DNA of 64,000 bases from Campylobacter concisus (GCF_003048775.2 NZ_CP049272.1:620001-684000), one strand, 5' to 3'. Counted from the first letter of the stretch, positions 49,087 through 61,098 are shown. Numbers and translations are program-made. Notes: generated by a model not told the origin, from the sequence alone.

Positions 49087-49508
49087 TATTTAAAGTTTTT
49101 AGTTACTCCGATATTATCAAGCTTTATGCTCTCGCCATTGCTAAATTTTAGCTCTAAATCAACTTTATCACCATCTTTTAATGGTTTATTTAGATCCATA
49201 AGCATAATGTGTAAACCGCCAGGAGCTAGTTTTGTTTCGCCATTTTTTGGGATCACTGCATCTTCGATTTGAACCATAGCCATCATGCCATCATTCATTT
49301 TGTGTGTATGAATTTCTGTACTTTTGCAAACGCTTGAGTGAGCACCGATGAGCTTTACATCAGAATTTGAAGCATTTTTTATATCCATAAAAATTGCACT
49401 ATTGTTTGTGCCAGGTTTTGTATCTCTAGCTCTAACATTTTCTAGGCTGATATCAGCCGCCATAAGAGCAGAAGCTGCAAGCATCGCACCAAAAACGATT
49501 TTCTTCAT
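49086..49508 (-). CDS. Periplasmic copper chaperone PCu(A)C
   Basis: A 140-residue secreted protein with signal peptide MKKIVFGAMLAASALMA. It carries the copper-binding arrangement of the family: a histidine/methionine pair in EIHTHKMNDGMMAM and HIM in GGLHIMLMDL. PCuAC binds Cu(I) and hands it to Sco and to the CuB site of cbb3 oxidase. It is first of the operon, behind a probable -10 (TATAAT on the minus strand, 49546-49551) overlapped by an inverted repeat. Confidence 0.93.
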   Translation of the reverse strand: MKKIVFGAMLAASALMAADISLENVRARDTKPGTNNSAIFMDIKNASNSDVKLIGAHSSVCKSTEIHTHKMNDGMMAMVQIEDAVIPKNGETKLAPGGLHIMLMDLNKPLKDGDKVDLELKFSNGESIKLDNIGVTKNFK

Positions 49509-49531
49509 ATTTTTCCTTTGTGATAAAATTA

Positions 49532-49550
49532 ATAATGGTTTTCACATTAT
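49532..49550. promoter_or_regulatory. Inverted repeat over the promoter of the copper-chaperone operon
   Basis: ATAATG-GTTTTCA-CATTAT is a perfect 6+7+6 inverted repeat overlapping the minus-strand -10 of the PCuAC gene. The arms equal those of the Fur box (GATAATG...CATTATC), but the gap is two bases too long. It is positioned like a repressor site. Confidence 0.4.
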
Positions 49551-49605
49551 ACATTTAGAACTACTTAATTTACCTTTAAAATCTAAAAATATAAATTTTT
49601 TAGGA

Positions 49606-49611
49606 TATAAT
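49606..49611 (+). promoter_or_regulatory. Probable -10 of the pgp2 operon
   Basis: TATAAT, preceded by T-rich DNA (AAATTTTTTAGGA), lies 40 bp before the pgp2 start in the gap between divergent operons. Confidence 0.45.
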
Positions 49612-49645
49612 TACGGACTAAATTTTACTTTTTGGGATATTTCAC

Positions 49646-50611
49646 TTGAAAAAAATTATATTTTTCTTCATCGCGTTATCGCCTTGTCTTTTTGCCCAAA
49701 ATTACGAAGAAATTTACTTAAAAAATGGCTCTGCTGCTGTTATTGATGCCATCGAAAAAAATATTTTAAGTAAGGATTACTGGCTAAAAAAGCTTGAGGG
49801 CAAGGATGTAAGATATGGGTATTATGACAACGAGATACTTCTAAGTGTAGTTGATAAAACTAAAAAGAAGCTTGAAGTGATCTCTTATAATGGCGGCATT
49901 ACAAAAAAGCTTTTTAGCTCAAGCGTTATAGTTGGCAAAAATGGTGATAAGCTTCTTGAAGGCGATCTAAAAACACCGGTTGGAGTGTATCAGCTTACAC
50001 GTAGATTTACGCCAAATGATAGATATCTTGGCCCACTTGCATTTTCGCTTTCATACCCAAATTTGCTTGATAAGCTTGCAAAGCGAAATGGTGGTGGCAT
50101 TTGGATACATGGCTATCCACTTGATGGTCAAAGGACAGATGAGCTAAAAACAAAAGGCTGCGTGGCTATGCAAAATGATACTTTGATGAAATTCGATGAT
50201 GTTGTGGATCACAAAAAAACACTTGCATTTATTTATGAAGATAAGCGTCCAGAAGCTAGTGCAAAAGATATTGCAGTGATCATTTCTGGACTTTTGGGCT
50301 GGAAAAAGACATGGAGCGAGAGCGACATTGAAAACTATCTTAAATTTTACGATAAAGATTTTGAGCGATATGATGGTATGAGCTTGGAAAAATTTAAAAG
50401 TATGAAGCGGGCTATTTTTTCTAAAAAAGAGAAAAAACGCATTAGTTTTTCAAATTTTCTCATCACGCCTTATCCAAATCTTAAAAACGATAGGCTTTTT
50501 CGTGTGAGTTTTTATGAGGATTATGTTTCAGATACACATAAATTTGCTGGTCAAAAGACGCTTTATGTGAAGCTTTATAACGATGATATGAAAATTTTTA
50601 TAGAGGAGTAA
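49646..50611 (+). CDS. pgp2: Peptidoglycan L,D-carboxypeptidase Pgp2 (Csd6-like)
   Basis: The 321-residue secreted enzyme has a YkuD-type catalytic domain. The active residues are H155 (GIWIHGYPL) and C172 (KTKGCVAM), about 17 apart as in L,D-transpeptidases. A C-terminal NTF2-like domain (about 205-320) matches Campylobacter Pgp2 and Helicobacter Csd6. These trim tetrapeptides to tripeptides and are required for helical cell shape. The start is TTG followed by a signal peptide (KKIIFFFIALSPCLFAQ). It leads an operon with a small gene and alr. Confidence 0.92.
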   Translation: MKKIIFFFIALSPCLFAQNYEEIYLKNGSAAVIDAIEKNILSKDYWLKKLEGKDVRYGYYDNEILLSVVDKTKKKLEVISYNGGITKKLFSSSVIVGKNGDKLLEGDLKTPVGVYQLTRRFTPNDRYLGPLAFSLSYPNLLDKLAKRNGGGIWIHGYPLDGQRTDELKTKGCVAMQNDTLMKFDDVVDHKKTLAFIYEDKRPEASAKDIAVIISGLLGWKKTWSESDIENYLKFYDKDFERYDGMSLEKFKSMKRAIFSKKEKKRISFSNFLITPYPNLKNDRLFRVSFYEDYVSDTHKFAGQKTLYVKLYNDDMKIFIEE

Positions 50612-50613
50612 AA

Positions 50614-50853
50614 GTGGAAAAATCTCAAGAAGTAAAAGAAAAAATCGAAAAAATTTTAGAGGCAAGAGCTGCTTTTTTTGCTGAGCTTGACCGCCAAGTT
50701 CCAAAGAAAGATGGTACTGATGTTTTTGATTTTAGTAAAGTAAAAGAGGCTGATCTGAAAGAAATTTACGCTAAATTTTATGCATTTGACTACAACGTAA
50801 GAAAACTTTTACCGGATGTTTATACTGCTTTTAATGTGAATTTTAATGTCTGA
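50614..50853 (+). CDS. Conserved small protein, function unknown
   Basis: A 79-residue, charged, probably helical cytoplasmic protein. It starts with GTG two bases after the pgp2 stop and overlaps alr by eight bases. Lysine/glutamate-rich helices (KSQEVKEKIEKILEARAAFFAELD) suggest a coiled coil or helical bundle. I do not recognise a named family. The tight coupling with pgp2 and alr suggests shared expression with cell-wall genes, not a proven role. Confidence 0.75.
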   Translation: MEKSQEVKEKIEKILEARAAFFAELDRQVPKKDGTDVFDFSKVKEADLKEIYAKFYAFDYNVRKLLPDVYTAFNVNFNV

Positions 50854-51859
50854 AATACGCCTAAATAAAGCTTCATATATCCATAACCTCACTCAAATTT
50901 GTGCTAAAGCTGGTGGCAAAGAGAAAGTAATAGTTGTATTAAAAGACAATGCTTATGGCCATGGCGCAAGGCTTATTGCAAATGAAGCTAAAAAATTTGG
51001 CATAGAAATTTGTGCTGTAAAAAGTGAGTTTGAGGCAAATGAAATTTCTGACATATTTGAAAATATTCTCATTCTCTCGCATGTTCCAACCGGAAATGAA
51101 AGCAGCAAATTTATCTATGCGATAAACGACATAGACGCACTTTTAAAGATAAAAGAAAATACAAAAATCAACCTTGCAATTGACACTGGTATGCATAGAA
51201 ATGGGCTTGATATAAGTGAGCTTGATTATGCGTTTGAAATTTTAACAAAAAGGAATTTGGAGTTTCTTGGAGCTTATACTCATTTTCGTGCAAGTGATGA
51301 GCTAAATACTGATTATTTCGTGCAAAGGGAAAATTTTAGGGCTGCAAAAGAGAAAATTTTAGCTCTTTGCGATGAGTTTGGTATAAAAAAACCGATCTTT
51401 CACTCTCACAACTCAGCTGCTCTTGAGAGAGCAAGTGAAATCGATGATGATATGGTGCGTATTGGTATTGCCCAGTATGGATACTCTCAGTTCAATGATA
51501 GTTTGGGGTTAAAGCCGGTACTTTCACTATGGGCAAAAAGAGTTAGCAGGCGCATTTTAAAAAGTGGTCAAGGTGTTGGATATGGCGCTAAATTTAGCGC
51601 AAAAGAAGATATAAAAGTAGCCACCTATGATCTTGGATATGGCGATGGGTTACTAAGATACAATGGCTGTGGTGAGTTAAGACTTGCCAATAACGAGCCA
51701 ATACTAGGCAAAATTTCTATGGATAGCTTTAGTTGTAAAGATAGTGGCGAGTTGGTCTGTGTCTTTGAGGATGCAAATATTTGGGCGAAATTTTTTGATA
51801 CGATAAGTTATGATATTTTAGTAAAGCTCTCGCCAAATATAACTAGAAAATTTATATAA
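50846..51859 (+). CDS. alr: Alanine racemase
   Basis: The 337-residue PLP enzyme makes D-alanine for peptidoglycan. The cofactor lysine is K33 in VVLKDNAYGHG and the opposing base tyrosine is probably Y246 in GVGYGAKFSA. Also present is the substrate-side AIDTGMHRNG motif. It is a little shorter than typical Alr (about 360), as in other Campylobacter. The ATG lies inside the end of the preceding small gene, so translation is coupled. Confidence 0.95.
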   Translation: MSEIRLNKASYIHNLTQICAKAGGKEKVIVVLKDNAYGHGARLIANEAKKFGIEICAVKSEFEANEISDIFENILILSHVPTGNESSKFIYAINDIDALLKIKENTKINLAIDTGMHRNGLDISELDYAFEILTKRNLEFLGAYTHFRASDELNTDYFVQRENFRAAKEKILALCDEFGIKKPIFHSHNSAALERASEIDDDMVRIGIAQYGYSQFNDSLGLKPVLSLWAKRVSRRILKSGQGVGYGAKFSAKEDIKVATYDLGYGDGLLRYNGCGELRLANNEPILGKISMDSFSCKDSGELVCVFEDANIWAKFFDTISYDILVKLSPNITRKFI

Positions 51860-51868
51860 AGGTAATGT

Positions 51869-52300
51869 GTGAAAAAGATCGTTTTATTAGCTCTTGTTAG
51901 CCTTGCTTTTGGCGTACAAGAGAGCGAGTTTAAGATTTATGAGCAGATACTAAATCAGCTTGATGCTAAGCAGATCCCAGCTTTTGTCGTCCAAACTGCA
52001 AAGCCAAATTTGCCAAGCAGAGTCGATGAGATGATCACGCTAAAAGATGTAAGTAGCAGTGGGCTAAACATACATGGTGAGTTTGTTTTAAACGAGACTA
52101 AGACAAATAAGATAAAAGGCTACAACAAAGCTCAAATTTTAGCTTTAAAAGATGAGTTTTATAAAAATGGAAAAGATGCGCTTTGTAACTCAGGTATGGC
52201 AAGAGCTGTGCTAAATCGTGGCATCACTCTAAGTGGTAGTTATGGCTTTGAAGGCAGGCATTTTTTTGATATAAATTTGGATAAAAGTAGTTGCGAATAG
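51869..52300 (+). CDS. Small secreted protein, paralogue of the next gene
   Basis: A 143-residue protein with GTG start and signal peptide (MKKIVLLALVSLAFG). The C-terminal half has the pattern C106-x(6)-AVLNRGITLSGSYGFEGRHFF-DI-x(6)-C142, matched in the next protein with nearly the same spacing. This suggests a small disulfide-closed domain. I do not recognise a named family. It follows alr by 9 nt and overlaps the next gene by 10 nt, so all are probably one transcript. Confidence 0.78.
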   Translation: MKKIVLLALVSLAFGVQESEFKIYEQILNQLDAKQIPAFVVQTAKPNLPSRVDEMITLKDVSSSGLNIHGEFVLNETKTNKIKGYNKAQILALKDEFYKNGKDALCNSGMARAVLNRGITLSGSYGFEGRHFFDINLDKSSCE

Positions 52301-52692
52301 TCCTTTTTTTACTATTTTTTTACTCGCTTACTCTGGCTCTTACGCCAGATATGGCAGCGAAAAATCACGCAACTTACTACAAAAAAAAGCTCCCATTTAT
52401 CTGTACGCCAACACTGACGCTTAATGATATCTTAAATGTTGGCGACACACTCATTTATAGATACGCCGTCAAACACGCAAGAAAGCAAGAGATCAAAAGA
52501 TTTGAGGAGAAAGAGCGTTTAGAATTTATCGAAGCTATCAAAAAAGAGAATTTGCGAACTGCTTGCAAAGATAAAGAGATCTTAAATATGCTAAGCATCG
52601 GTGTCGCCTTGGATGAGCTTTTTTATTCAGAAAATGGTGAGCTGATCTTTGAGTACACTATAGAAGATCGTGACTGCAAGAAATTGCAGTGA
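52291..52692 (+). CDS. Small secreted protein, paralogue of the previous gene
   Basis: A 133-residue protein from a TTG start inside the end of the previous gene, with a signal peptide (MRIVLFLLFFYSLTLA). The C-terminal domain repeats the layout of its neighbour: C92-x(6)-NMLSIGVALDELFYSENGELIFEYTI-x(3)-C129, with 36 residues between the cysteines against 35. An additional cysteine (C38) lies earlier. Function unknown. It ends at a hairpin terminator. Confidence 0.72.
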   Translation: MRIVLFLLFFYSLTLALTPDMAAKNHATYYKKKLPFICTPTLTLNDILNVGDTLIYRYAVKHARKQEIKRFEEKERLEFIEAIKKENLRTACKDKEILNMLSIGVALDELFYSENGELIFEYTIEDRDCKKLQ

Positions 52693-52710
52693 AATTTGGG
52701 GCTAAATTTC
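52691..52710 (+). terminator. Terminator after the small secreted proteins
   Basis: GAAATTT-GGGGCT-AAATTTC overlaps the stop codon and is followed by GGTTTTTTGG. The stem is AT-rich, so it is of moderate strength. The remaining 220 bp before htpX show nothing else. Confidence 0.5.
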
Positions 52711-52932
52711 GGTTTTTTGGTTGTAAATTTGATATTTTTATAAATTTTAAAATTTTATTTACTTGCAAGAATTGACTACTAAAATTTGATTTTGCCCACC
52801 GCTTGGCTCAAATTTTAGATCCGAAATTACTCGCTCATAAAATTTAAAATTTCTTGTAAATGTCTAAATTTAAAGCCAAAAAAGATGGTAAAAAGAAGAA
52901 ATTTAGCCCAAATTTCACTAAGGACTAAATTT

Positions 52933-53802
52933 TTACATGCCTCTTTTTATCTCTTGTTCAAGTCTTTCAAGCTCAGAAATCCTATCGCTAGTGCTTGGAT
53001 GCGTTCTAAAAAGTACGCCAAGCTTGTTAGTTAGCGAGCCAAATGGATTTACGATAAACATATGAGCACTTTGCTCGCTTGCGTTTTGCATAACGTAAGA
53101 ATTTGAGTAGCTCTCAAGCTTTCTTAGAGCGCTTGCAAGCCACTCTGGGTGTCCTGTTAGATAGGCTGCGCCTTTGTCCGCCTTGTACTCGCGCTCCCTT
53201 GAGATCGCCATTTGGATGATTGTGGCAGCTATTGGCATGAGTATAGCAAGTGCTAGCATAACGATGGCATTACCGCCACCTCTTCTTGAACCGCTGCTTT
53301 GCCCAGCAATACCACCAATCTTAGCAAAATTTGCAAGCATTGCGATAGCGCCAGCTAGTATGGCAGCGATTGAACCAGTTAGGATGTCGTAATGCCTTAC
53401 GTGGCTTAGCTCGTGAGCTAGCACACCCTCGATCTCGTTTTCATTTAAAATTTTTAAAAGCCCCTCGGTTACTGCAACGGCTGCATGGCTTGGGTTTCTG
53501 CCCGTAGCAAAGGCATTTGGTACCTCTTCTGGTATGATGTAAATTTTTGGCATAGGCAAATTTGCCTTTTGTGTGAGACGAGATACGATCTCATAAAGCC
53601 CGTGAGCGTTACTCTCATCGACTGGGATAGCGTTATATCTTTTTAGCACGAGTTTGTCGCTGAAAAAGTAAGAAAAGATATTCATGCCAGCTGCCATCAA
53701 AAAGGCGATCATCATGCCATACTCACCGCCAATATATCCGCCAACAGCGATAAAAATCAGCATTAAAGTAACCATTAAAAAAGCAGTTTTAAAAATTTCC
53801 AT
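52933..53802 (-). CDS. htpX: Membrane protease HtpX
   Basis: A 289-residue M48 zinc metalloprotease. Two N-terminal helices (about 5-22 and 28-46) precede the zinc motif H130-E131-x-x-H134 (LAHELSHVRHYD), with the third ligand glutamate in SREREYKADKGA (about 208). Two further hydrophobic segments lie between. HtpX degrades damaged membrane proteins with FtsH. It lies 8 nt after a small gene of unknown function, at the end of a minus-strand operon starting at ribA. Confidence 0.94.
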   Translation of the reverse strand: MEIFKTAFLMVTLMLIFIAVGGYIGGEYGMMIAFLMAAGMNIFSYFFSDKLVLKRYNAIPVDESNAHGLYEIVSRLTQKANLPMPKIYIIPEEVPNAFATGRNPSHAAVAVTEGLLKILNENEIEGVLAHELSHVRHYDILTGSIAAILAGAIAMLANFAKIGGIAGQSSGSRRGGGNAIVMLALAILMPIAATIIQMAISREREYKADKGAAYLTGHPEWLASALRKLESYSNSYVMQNASEQSAHMFIVNPFGSLTNKLGVLFRTHPSTSDRISELERLEQEIKRGM

Positions 53803-53810
53803 TTTTGTCC

Positions 53811-54176
53811 TTATTCTTTTATAGCGCTTGGCAAGATCGCAGCATCGATGTTAAATTTTGCAAGCTGTGCTAGCTCGCTCTCATCTTTTATCAAAACAGC
53901 TATAAGTACGTCAAATAAATAACTCTCAGCAATCTTTGCTAGATCTTTTGCAATGTCAATATCTGCAATAATAAATTTTGCTCCAGCTGCGTTTGCGATG
54001 ATAGCTTCGTTTATGTCATTTGCGATGATACTAAAGCTTGCTCCAGCCTCTAACGCCCTTTTTATTAAATTTCTATCAAATTTAAAGAGATTTTGCCTGC
54101 CATTTGAAATTTCATCTTTGCTTTTGCAAAGAAAAAGCGGCTCAAATTTTATCAGCTCATCACCCAAAATTTTCAT
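53811..54176 (-). CDS. Conserved protein of unknown function
   Basis: A 121-residue soluble protein. The ATG at 54176 overlaps the upstream stop as ATGA and has a purine-rich GGCGAGAG before it; an earlier in-frame ATG at 54194 is less likely. The middle reads like alternating beta-alpha units (FSIIANDINEAIIANAAGAKFIIADIDIAKDLAKIAESYLFDVLIAVL is hydrophobic every few residues), resembling part of a phosphate-binding or response-regulator-like barrel. No motif identifies it. It is translationally coupled to the small PP0621-like gene. Confidence 0.72.
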   Translation of the reverse strand: MKILGDELIKFEPLFLCKSKDEISNGRQNLFKFDRNLIKRALEAGASFSIIANDINEAIIANAAGAKFIIADIDIAKDLAKIAESYLFDVLIAVLIKDESELAQLAKFNIDAAILPSAIKE

Positions 54177-54367
54177 CTCTCGCCCTTTATGCACTCTTTA
54201 CAGATGTATTTTCCGTCTCTTAGCACCATTTGATCGATATCGCTAAAGACGCCGCATTTGCTGCACTCTTCGAAGTTGCTGGTGCTTACCTTGTCGCTAT
54301 TTTTTCTATTTTTAAAAAATATGATGTAAATTGCAACCAAAATCGCTACAAAAAGCAAGTATTTCAA
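54173..54367 (-). CDS. PP0621-family small membrane protein
   Basis: A 64-residue protein with one N-terminal membrane helix ([18 protein letters not shown]) and a C-terminal zinc-ribbon-like C-x2-C ... C-x2-C tail ([12 protein letters not shown] ... YICKECIK). This is the PP0621 pattern, of unknown function. It overlaps rsmG and the next gene by four bases each. Confidence 0.82.
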   Translation of the reverse strand: MKYLLFVAILVAIYIIFFKNRKNSDKVSTSNFEECSKCGVFSDIDQMVLRDGKYICKECIKGER

Positions 54368-54930
54368 CGTTTCTCCCCTTGATTTTTGAGATTAAAAAAT
54401 ATGTAGTTTCTGTTTTTTTCATTGTAAATTTGCGCGTTGATGCCTGAAATTTCATCCATAACGCTTGAGCCCTTGTAGATGAGAAATTTGGTGTTTTCAT
54501 CATAAAAACCATCGCAAATTTTTATAAGCTCTTTTGTCTTGCTAAGCGCCCTTGAGGTGATGAGATCAGCCGTAAATTTATCTGCAAGCTCGATCTTTTG
54601 GCTATGAACTTCTAAATTTTGCAAGCCAAGCTCGATCTTAGCGTAGCTTAGAAATGATGACTTTTTGGCTATCGGCTCAAAAAGGTGCCACTTCGTTTGA
54701 GGCATCGCAAGGGCTAAAAATATCGCTGGAAAGCCAGCCCCACTGCCTACATCTGTCGCTGTTTTGGCACTTAGGTCAAAAATTTCAAGCGGTTTTATGC
54801 TATCAAGCACCTGCTCGCTTATATCTTTATAATTGCTTAAGCTATGAACCTTATTAAATTTAGCAAAAATTTGAGCGTAAGCCTTTACTTTTTCGTCAAA
54901 TTCTGCCGGCAAGCAAAGCTCATTTTTCAT
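54364..54930 (-). CDS. rsmG: 16S rRNA (guanine-N7) methyltransferase RsmG
   Basis: A 188-residue SAM-dependent enzyme methylating G527 of 16S rRNA. The SAM-binding motif is [16 protein letters not shown] and SRAL follows, as in GidB/RsmG. The ATG at 54930 overlaps the ribA stop as TGATG; a GTG directly before it is also in frame. Loss of RsmG in other bacteria gives low-level streptomycin resistance. Confidence 0.93.
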   Translation of the reverse strand: MKNELCLPAEFDEKVKAYAQIFAKFNKVHSLSNYKDISEQVLDSIKPLEIFDLSAKTATDVGSGAGFPAIFLALAMPQTKWHLFEPIAKKSSFLSYAKIELGLQNLEVHSQKIELADKFTADLITSRALSKTKELIKICDGFYDENTKFLIYKGSSVMDEISGINAQIYNEKNRNYIFFNLKNQGEKR

Positions 54931-55493
54931 CACAGGATGTGCCCCATTTGCTCTTTTTTTACTTTCAAGTAGCCTTCGTTAAATTTATTTGGCTTGATGA
55001 CGATAGGCACGCGTTTTACGATCTTTACTGAGCTTAGTCCGTGAAGTTTTAAAGGGTTATTTGTGAGTAAATTTACCTCTTTTACACCGTAGTGATTTAG
55101 GATAAAATCAACCACTTCATAAGTCCTCTCATCGGCCTTAAAACCCAGCTGGTGATTAGCCTCAATGGTGTCAAGGCCCTTATCTTGCAGGCTGTAGGCA
55201 TTTATCTTGTTTAAAAGCCCGATATTTCTGCCTTCTTGACGTAAGTAGATGACCATACCACCATTTTCTTCGATATATTTTAGGCTCGCTTCAAGCTGGT
55301 CGCGGCAGTCGCACTTTAGGCTTCCGATCGCATCGCCAGTTAGGCATTCGGAGTGAATTCTAAGATTTACCACCTCGCTCAAAGGCTCTTTGTAGATCAC
55401 GAGGTGCTCTTTTGACCCTTCTTTGAAGGCTTGAACCTTATAAGTGCCAAACCTTGAAGGTAGATTTGCGGCGTTTGAAATTTCTATTTTCAT
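54930..55493 (-). CDS. ribA: GTP cyclohydrolase II
   Basis: The 187-residue first enzyme of riboflavin synthesis. Zinc cysteines are C50, C61 and C63 ([17 protein letters not shown]), at the E. coli RibA spacing, followed by the catalytic [11 protein letters not shown]. It is the stand-alone form, without a fused RibB domain. It heads the ribA-rsmG-PP0621-unknown-htpX operon and is divergent from hemB. Confidence 0.95.
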   Translation of the reverse strand: MKIEISNAANLPSRFGTYKVQAFKEGSKEHLVIYKEPLSEVVNLRIHSECLTGDAIGSLKCDCRDQLEASLKYIEENGGMVIYLRQEGRNIGLLNKINAYSLQDKGLDTIEANHQLGFKADERTYEVVDFILNHYGVKEVNLLTNNPLKLHGLSSVKIVKRVPIVIKPNKFNEGYLKVKKEQMGHIL

Positions 55494-55561
55494 TTTAAAT
55501 TTACTCCAACTGTGCTAAACTAGCTAAAAATCACGCATTTTAACAAAGAAAAGGCAAAAAT

Positions 55562-56533
55562 ATGTTTAAACGTTTTAGAAGATTAAGAATAAATCCAGCC
55601 CTAAGAGACATGGTGAGAGAGACTAGCCTTAGCGTAAATGACTTCATTTATCCGCTCTTTGTGGTTGAGGGCAAAGGCGTTAAAAACGAGATCGCTTCGA
55701 TGCCGGGTGTTTATCAAATGAGTATCGATGAAATTTTAAAAGAGTGCGAAGAGATAGTAAATTTAGGCATAAAATCGATCATTTTATTTGGCATACCAAG
55801 CCTAAAAGATAGCGTTGGTAGTGACGCACTAAGCAACGACGGCATCATCGCAACCGCGCTTAGAGCTATAAAGGATAAATTTCCAAATTTGGTAGTCGTC
55901 ACTGATCTTTGCTTTTGCGAATATACAGACCACGGCCACTGCGGCATAATCGACCACGTACATAACACCATCGACAACGACGCAACGCTTGAAATTTCAG
56001 CCAAACAAGCTTTGATACACGCTCAAAATGGCTCTGACATGATCGCGCCAAGTGGCATGATGGATGGCATCATCGCAACGCTAAGAGAGACACTTGATAG
56101 CAATGGCTTTGAGAATTTACCAGTGATGGCGTACTCAACTAAATTTGCCTCAGCATACTACGGACCATTTCGTGACGTAGCACAAAGTGCACCAAGCTTT
56201 GGCGATAGAAAGAGCTACCAAATGGACAGCGCAAACCGCCTAGAGGCGATCAATGAGAGCTTGCAAGACGAGGCCCAAGGCGCTGATATCTTGATGGTAA
56301 AGCCTGCACTTGCCTATCTTGACGTCGTTAGAGAGCTAAGAAATTTAACACTTCTGCCAATCTGCGTCTATAATGTAAGTGGCGAGTACGCACTGCTAAA
56401 GGCTGGCGCAAAAGCTGGTATCATCGACTACGAGCGCGTCATGATGGAGACTTTGATCGGTTTTAAAAGAGCAGGGGCAAATTTGATCATTACCTATCAC
56501 GCAAAAGAAGCAGCCAAAATTTTAAGGGACTAA
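55562..56533 (+). CDS. hemB: Porphobilinogen synthase
   Basis: The 323-residue enzyme condenses two 5-aminolevulinate molecules in haem synthesis. The Schiff-base lysines are K194 (AYSTKFAS) and K247 ([11 protein letters not shown]). The metal site [14 protein letters not shown] has the cysteines of the zinc-dependent type. It starts a four-gene run with argF, a UPF0763 gene and hemN, placing two haem-pathway enzymes close together. Confidence 0.96.
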   Translation: MFKRFRRLRINPALRDMVRETSLSVNDFIYPLFVVEGKGVKNEIASMPGVYQMSIDEILKECEEIVNLGIKSIILFGIPSLKDSVGSDALSNDGIIATALRAIKDKFPNLVVVTDLCFCEYTDHGHCGIIDHVHNTIDNDATLEISAKQALIHAQNGSDMIAPSGMMDGIIATLRETLDSNGFENLPVMAYSTKFASAYYGPFRDVAQSAPSFGDRKSYQMDSANRLEAINESLQDEAQGADILMVKPALAYLDVVRELRNLTLLPICVYNVSGEYALLKAGAKAGIIDYERVMMETLIGFKRAGANLIITYHAKEAAKILRD

Positions 56534-56534
56534 G

Positions 56535-59288
<2,754 letters not shown>

Positions 59289-59340
59289 AAATTATTTTTT
59301 TGTCATAAGATATTTAAAATATATTTAATATTTCTTGGTG

Positions 59341-59346
59341 TATAAT
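59341..59346 (+). promoter_or_regulatory. Probable -10 of the lapE-like gene
   Basis: TATAAT follows AT-rich DNA (AATATATTTAATATTTCTTGGTG) 68 bp before the start codon, so the transcript would have a leader of about 60 nt. Confidence 0.5.
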
Positions 59347-59413
59347 TCGTACCAAAAAGTTCAAGTCTAGGCTTGTTAATAAAGTTAATAAATAAGGTAA
59401 AAGGATCTTAGTT

Positions 59414-61084
59414 ATGAAAAAGATGTTAGCAATTAGTGCTTTGGCAGCAACTGTGCTGTCAGCTCAAGATGTTCCTTATAGGATTTTTCTAGCTTCATTT
59501 GCACAAGATGATAATCAGGCTAGAATCGACAGTGCTATTAATAAAGTTAATAGTAAAATTTCTGATAGTAGGCTGACCACAGGTATCTATGAGGTTGGTG
59601 GACGAAAATTTTTATATGTTGACACAACTCCAGTCTCTGAGGATGAAGCTAATAGTCTATTAGTTAAAGTTCAAAACGAATCAGGCTATAAGGATGCTTT
59701 AATGAGAGCAAAAGCACCTGTAGCTGATGCTCAAACAACAAAAAAATCTAATATAGAACAAGCTATATCAACTGAAGTAAAACCAGTAGTACAAGTTGAT
59801 GATGGAGTTTTGACTTTAGATCAAGTTATAAAGACTATTTTAAATGAAAATCCAAGTTTAAAAGCTACAGAATTTAACTATCTACAAGTTGGTAAAGATC
59901 TAAAAATAGCAAAAAATGCCTATTATCCAACACTTGACGCTGCTGCTAGAGTGGGATATGAGAAAAAACGCCTTGATGATGGAGTTTCTACAAGAAGAGG
60001 AGATGGAAGAATTTCTGGTACATCTCTAACCTTGGTTGAAAATTTATACAATGGTGGTGCTGATAAAAATAGAATAAATTCTCAAAGCGCAAGACTTGAT
60101 TCAGCTGCTTATTCAGTAGCACAAGCTGCAGATAGACTTACATTAAATGCTGCAAATGCTTACTTACAAGTTCTTCAAACTAAGAGAATTTTAGACATTG
60201 AAGAAGAAAACGTAAAGAGTCATGAGGAAATTTATAGCCAAATTAAAGATAGAGCAAGGTCAGGTTATGGCGTAGCTTCTGAAGAGAGACAAGCTGGATC
60301 ACGCTATACTTTAGCTCAATCAAACTATACAGCTGCTAAAAATAACTATGAAGATGCACTTTCTACATTTGAGAAATTATATGGAAAAAAAGTTGCAGCT
60401 AAAAATTTAGTAATGCCTGAGTTTAGCCTTCCTTTGCCTAGCACAAAAGAGGCTGTTTATAATAAAGCAATTCTTTGCAACCCATCACTTTTGGTTCAAA
60501 AATCAAATATTGCTATGGCAGAGTCAGTTGTGAAAGAGAAAAATGCGCCATTCTTGCCAAAACTAGATCTTGTTGTATCTGGTGCGTATGATCATTCAAA
60601 TGTTTTATATGACAATTATGAAGAACAAACATTTGACGCACTTTTAAGACTAAACTATAACCTTTACAATAAAGGCAATGATAAACTAGATAAAGAAAAA
60701 AGCCAACTTGCTGTTCAACAAGAGCAACAAACTTTGGATAATCTTGTAAGAGAACTTAAAGAATCTTTGGAATTTTCATGGCAAAATTATGTTCTTAACC
60801 AAGAAAAAATGGGATACTTAAATCAACACGTTGAATATGCTAAAGCTACACTTGATGCTTATCAGGATGAATTTAGAATCGGTCGTCGTGATCTTATAAA
60901 CTTGCTTGATGCTGAAAATGAATATAACTCTGCATTAAAAGAGATTGCTACAACTGAGACAGCACTATCTTATGCAAAATACAGACTGTTAGATAATATG
61001 GGAATGATCTCAGATAGCTTTGAACCAGGTTTTGCGAAGAGATACATTCAAGGTGCTTGCAGCATTCAAAACGATTTAAGATAA
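59414..61084 (+). CDS. TolC-family outer membrane protein (LapE-like) with N-terminal extension
   Basis: A 556-residue exported protein. After a signal peptide (1-17), residues about 20-100 form a small separate domain of SPOR-like alternating pattern (VPYRIFLASFAQDDNQARID, ...GGRKFLYVDTTPVSEDEANSLL). A linker leads to an outer-membrane-efflux domain from about 132 (LTLDQVIKTILNENPSLKA). Two TolC-type repeats with long helices follow, ending at FRIGRRDLINLLDAENEYNSA. It is followed by LapG-, LapD- and LapB-like genes. The probable role is the outer-membrane pore of the type I secretion system for a large adhesin. The extra domain is unusual for LapE. Confidence 0.82.
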   Translation: MKKMLAISALAATVLSAQDVPYRIFLASFAQDDNQARIDSAINKVNSKISDSRLTTGIYEVGGRKFLYVDTTPVSEDEANSLLVKVQNESGYKDALMRAKAPVADAQTTKKSNIEQAISTEVKPVVQVDDGVLTLDQVIKTILNENPSLKATEFNYLQVGKDLKIAKNAYYPTLDAAARVGYEKKRLDDGVSTRRGDGRISGTSLTLVENLYNGGADKNRINSQSARLDSAAYSVAQAADRLTLNAANAYLQVLQTKRILDIEEENVKSHEEIYSQIKDRARSGYGVASEERQAGSRYTLAQSNYTAAKNNYEDALSTFEKLYGKKVAAKNLVMPEFSLPLPSTKEAVYNKAILCNPSLLVQKSNIAMAESVVKEKNAPFLPKLDLVVSGAYDHSNVLYDNYEEQTFDALLRLNYNLYNKGNDKLDKEKSQLAVQQEQQTLDNLVRELKESLEFSWQNYVLNQEKMGYLNQHVEYAKATLDAYQDEFRIGRRDLINLLDAENEYNSALKEIATTETALSYAKYRLLDNMGMISDSFEPGFAKRYIQGACSIQNDLR

Positions 61085-61098
61085 AAATGTAAAAAGTA

